Below, piece after piece: positions 6,715-8,477 of a DNA stretch of 8,477 nucleotides. Origin of the DNA: CAZEAC01 sp964510065 (GTDB lineage: Bacteria; Bdellovibrionota_C; UBA2361; CAIXSY01). The notes beneath the pieces were generated by a model. The model searched no databases. It worked only from the letters and a program-made list of their open reading frames with translations, and was not told the DNA's origin. Each line of letters opens with the position of its first letter. Positions within the stretch are counted from its first letter, which is position 1. The stretch is taken from the NCBI GenBank assembly GCA_964510065.1, contig CAZEAC010000127.1:1-8477 (forward strand), written 5' to 3'. Made by a program: the position numbers and the translations under genes.

Positions 6715-7653
6715 CTACCCGGCGCCATGCATCTCACATTCGGCGTCAAACGCCTTGCGAAAGTTCTCTAGGTTTTCGCGCTGCTTCTGCTTAGAAATTC
6801 GCACGATATCCCAAACCTTTGGAAGTTCGGATTCACAGCGCTTCTGGAGCTTCGCCAGCGTGGGCGGGTGCCCCAGTCCCATCGCATGCGCGATGATGTC
6901 CGCGGATTTGATAATTGCTGAAAGGTCGAGTGGCTTAGAAGCGACATAATCGTCATCGGTGTAGGGACGGTGGTGCAACTTGATTATTTCAAGGAGCTCG
7001 GGCGAGAAGAGCCAGCGCTCGCCGATAAGCTGGCCAACCTCATTGTGATTGAAAACAAAGACATCGGTTTCAGCCAGGTAAAAATCACGGCCGTCCGATT
7101 CAACAAGTTTTTGTACTTTAGTATAAAGCTCCGGCGCTTTTTGTATGAGCAGGAGTTTGCCAATGTCGTGCATCAAGCCGCCTAAAAAAGCAAGGTCGCT
7201 CTTGTCAGGCCGAAGCCTTTGGGCAAGTTGACGCGCGATTACCGCAGTTGCGATATCATTGCTCCAAAATTGGGCTCGGTAGGCGTGCGAAGAAAGAAAC
7301 AGATCGGAAAGTGTTGAAGCATTGAGAAGGCAGCGTAGCTCTTCGATGCCAATGGCAAGCACAGCGTCGTCAATCGTCGTTGTCTGCTTTCCACGCGCAA
7401 AGAATACTGAGTTTGCGATTTTCACAATTCGCGCTGACAACGCTTCATCGGCTTCGATAACTTCGACAAAGTCTTGAGCTTCGGCATTAGGGTCGGTGGC
7501 AAGCTGAAATGCTTTCTGCGCCGCCGCCGGCATCGCCGGAATTGAACGCGCGCCAACGGTATTAAGAATCGAAGCGACTATACCTGGGGTAAGTGCAGGG
7601 GCACCGGTTTGTTCCTTCTCCTTTTTCTTGCCGCCGAAAAGCTTTGAGAGCAT
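6715..7653 (-). CDS. HDOD domain signal-transduction protein
   Basis: This is a 312-residue soluble protein. A short, lysine-rich, low-complexity N-terminus (MLSKLFGGKKKEKEQ) precedes an HDOD domain spanning about 28-235. Landmarks are SIPAMPAAAQKAFQLATDPN (37-56), the helix around VIEADEALSARIVKIANS (65-82), FLGGLMHDIGKLLLIQ (156-171) with H162-D163, FNHNEVGQLIGERW (201-214), and the HH pair at 227-228. The HD and HH metal-type residues are kept, while the first histidine expected after the tryptophan is N132. HDOD proteins generally act as regulatory adaptors in two-component or cyclic-nucleotide signalling rather than as proven phosphohydrolases. The ATG at 7653 has an AGGA seven bases upstream. 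Its stop is one base from the chosen kinase start, so the two are probably translationally coupled and functionally linked. Confidence 0.92.
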   Translation of the reverse strand: MLSKLFGGKKKEKEQTGAPALTPGIVASILNTVGARSIPAMPAAAQKAFQLATDPNAEAQDFVEVIEADEALSARIVKIANSVFFARGKQTTTIDDAVLAIGIEELRCLLNASTLSDLFLSSHAYRAQFWSNDIATAVIARQLAQRLRPDKSDLAFLGGLMHDIGKLLLIQKAPELYTKVQKLVESDGRDFYLAETDVFVFNHNEVGQLIGERWLFSPELLEIIKLHHRPYTDDDYVASKPLDLSAIIKSADIIAHAMGLGHPPTLAKLQKRCESELPKVWDIVRISKQKQRENLENFRKAFDAECEMHGAG

Positions 7654-7765
7654 GGGTAAATCCTATTCCAGAACACGACGACTGCCGCCCTCCATGCTCT
7701 CTGCGGTTCCTGTGTTGTTGACTAAAGTTAGACAGGAGCCGCGGAGAGCGTCGAGCGAGAAGGCG
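7654..7765. other. Intergenic spacer between lipoprotein and HDOD genes, with a 17-bp hairpin
   Basis: This 112-bp spacer holds an inverted repeat, 7697-7713 against 7732-7748, with an 18-nt loop. Fifteen of 17 positions are complementary. The other two would be U-G wobbles in a plus-strand RNA but C-A mismatches in the minus-strand mRNA. No U-tract follows on either strand, so this is not a standard terminator. It might partly reduce read-through, stabilise or be cut in the mRNA, or serve as a binding site. I see no convincing separate promoter for the HDOD gene; an AGGA ribosome site lies at its end. Confidence 0.5.
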
Positions 7766-8329
7766 CTAGCCGGTAATGGTGACGACAGCCTCGTCCTCGG
7801 CGGCGAATTCTGGATTCGAAGCGTCAAATTCGGAGCCATTGGGAATATTGACATCATCGACGTCAGCATCAACTTCTATAATACTCTCTGCCCCATCCTC
7901 TTTGGCTTCGAGTTGAAGCCAAAGCTCGCCCGACCTATTCTGACCAAGGTCATCAGCAGCGATGTAAAACACGAGGTAATTATCTGTGTCCACAACCGCA
8001 TTATTAGTGGGCGAGGCATCGGACTCATTATTGTCGACTGTCAGCACCGCTGAATCGGATACATACGTAAATGTAGTGGGGAAGCGGAGTTTTAACGCGA
8101 TACCGTCTTTGTGAATCTCATCGAGGTGAACCTTTACAAGGATGCGATCGCCGGTATCGATTGTTGTAGGGGTCACCGTGAGCTGAGTGTTTGCGGCCCC
8201 GACAAAGTCACCATCGCCGCCACCACCACCGCCGCCACAGCCAACCAGCGCAGTTCCGCCAAGCATCGCAAAGGTTACGCAAGCCAGGAGTCTCGGTCTC
8301 AAGTATCTGTATTTTTGGAATATATTCAT
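7766..8329 (-). CDS. Secreted acidic lipoprotein with a polyglycine stalk and an Ig-like beta domain
   Basis: This 187-residue precursor has a basic N-terminus (MNIFQKYRYLRPRLL), a hydrophobic core and the lipobox LVGC, giving lipidation at C31. Seven glycines follow the cysteine at once (32-38), then DGD, forming a flexible tether. There is no Asp at position +2, so by the E. coli rule outer-membrane sorting is expected. The mature part is acidic and Thr/Asp/Asn-rich, with alternating hydrophobic strands. LTVTPTTIDTGDRILVKVHL (50-69) and LRFPTTFTYVSDSAVL (81-96) resemble DUF11-like or cohesin-like beta-sandwich modules, though no family is certain. It ends at VVTITG, a typical final strand. 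The ATG at 8329 has AGGGGG seven bases upstream and a promoter about 40 bp away. It precedes the HDOD gene by 112 bp on the same strand and may be the first gene of the operon or a separate unit. Its role is unknown. Confidence 0.82.
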   Translation of the reverse strand: MNIFQKYRYLRPRLLACVTFAMLGGTALVGCGGGGGGGDGDFVGAANTQLTVTPTTIDTGDRILVKVHLDEIHKDGIALKLRFPTTFTYVSDSAVLTVDNNESDASPTNNAVVDTDNYLVFYIAADDLGQNRSGELWLQLEAKEDGAESIIEVDADVDDVNIPNGSEFDASNPEFAAEDEAVVTITG

Positions 8330-8336
8330 TGTCGTG

Positions 8337-8342
8337 CCCCCT
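8337..8342 (-). promoter_or_regulatory. Shine-Dalgarno AGGGGG for the lipoprotein gene
   Basis: AGGGGG lies seven bases before the ATG at 8329 and supports that start, which also gives a complete lipoprotein signal peptide. Confidence 0.5.
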
Positions 8343-8365
8343 GTTCTTTTTCCTTCATTTTGCTA

Positions 8366-8374
8366 AATATAACA
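8366..8374 (-). promoter_or_regulatory. Extended -10 promoter for the lipoprotein gene
   Basis: The minus strand reads TG-T-TATATT, an extended -10 element matching five of six hexamer bases. It would start transcription about 30 nt before the ATG at 8329. No good -35 box is visible, which is normal for extended -10 promoters. It could drive the whole minus-strand cluster. Confidence 0.5.
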
Positions 8375-8426
8375 AGGGAACTTCTAGCCTGGACTTCTCA
8401 CAGGTTTCGTCGCGAGGAGTCGTAAC

Positions 8427-8477
8427 GTGGCGAATGACGAGGCTTTTCGACGGAATTGGCGCGGAGGCAGCCTTGCA
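8427..8477 (+). CDS. Possible 5' end of a divergent gene running off the right edge
   Basis: A GTG at 8427 is preceded by AGGAG (8415-8419) at seven bases and stays open for 17 codons to the window end (VANDEAFRRNWRGGSLA). An ATG at 8433 in another frame is also open to the edge (MTRLFDGIGAEAAL), with a 13-base gap to the same Shine-Dalgarno. The fragment is too short to recognise or to choose between the frames. Confidence 0.25.
   Translation, partial: MANDEAFRRNWRGGSLA

Noticed and set aside
7628..8053. A 141-codon plus-strand open frame opposite the lipoprotein and HDOD genes
   Set aside because: It overlaps the well-supported lipoprotein on the opposite strand, lacks motifs, and no good ribosome site decides it.
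8330..8477. Minus-strand open frames entering from the right edge
   Set aside because: All three minus frames stay open for about 75-120 nt, which is short and gives no coding signal. None shows a recognisable protein end.

Overview
The window looks like chromosomal DNA of a Gram-negative bacterium of moderate GC content (roughly half). The signs are a lipobox lipoprotein, a Sec-exported periplasmic binding protein, dense same-strand operons with overlapping genes, and a kinase/receiver pair with an HDOD regulator. The gene repertoire suits a deltaproteobacteria-like lineage or a related uncultured phylum. That placement is an impression, not a measurement.

Layout. Positions 1-121 are non-coding, with small repeats and a candidate terminator. 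A minus-strand gene (122-1234) encodes an exported Leu/Ile/Val-type substrate-binding protein with no transporter genes nearby. A 116-bp divergent intergenic region separates it from a plus-strand gene (1351-3027) for a 558-residue helical protein that I do not recognise. Next comes a 103-bp near-perfect inverted-repeat element (3027-3129) flanked by TA on both sides, which looks like a small MITE. It lies exactly between two convergent genes and contributes to the stop codons of both.

The rest is a minus-strand run read from right to left: an acidic surface lipoprotein (8329-7766), an HDOD protein (7653-6715), a membrane-anchored PAS histidine kinase (6713-5463), a single-domain receiver (5488-5099), and a 660-residue protein (5092-3110) that joins a complete class I/II aminotransferase to a partial MurF-like ligase domain. 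The last four are packed with 1-nt or 6-nt gaps or a 26-nt overlap, so they are probably co-transcribed and translationally coupled. A good extended -10 promoter lies just upstream of the lipoprotein gene.

The most unusual items are the aminotransferase/MurF-like fusion, whose ligase part ends inside the inverted-repeat element, and that element itself. The signalling genes could form one pathway: the kinase senses through PAS and phosphorylates the receiver, and HDOD acts as an adaptor. The link to the fusion enzyme rests only on gene order. I see no CRISPR array, tRNA, rRNA or recognisable defence system.
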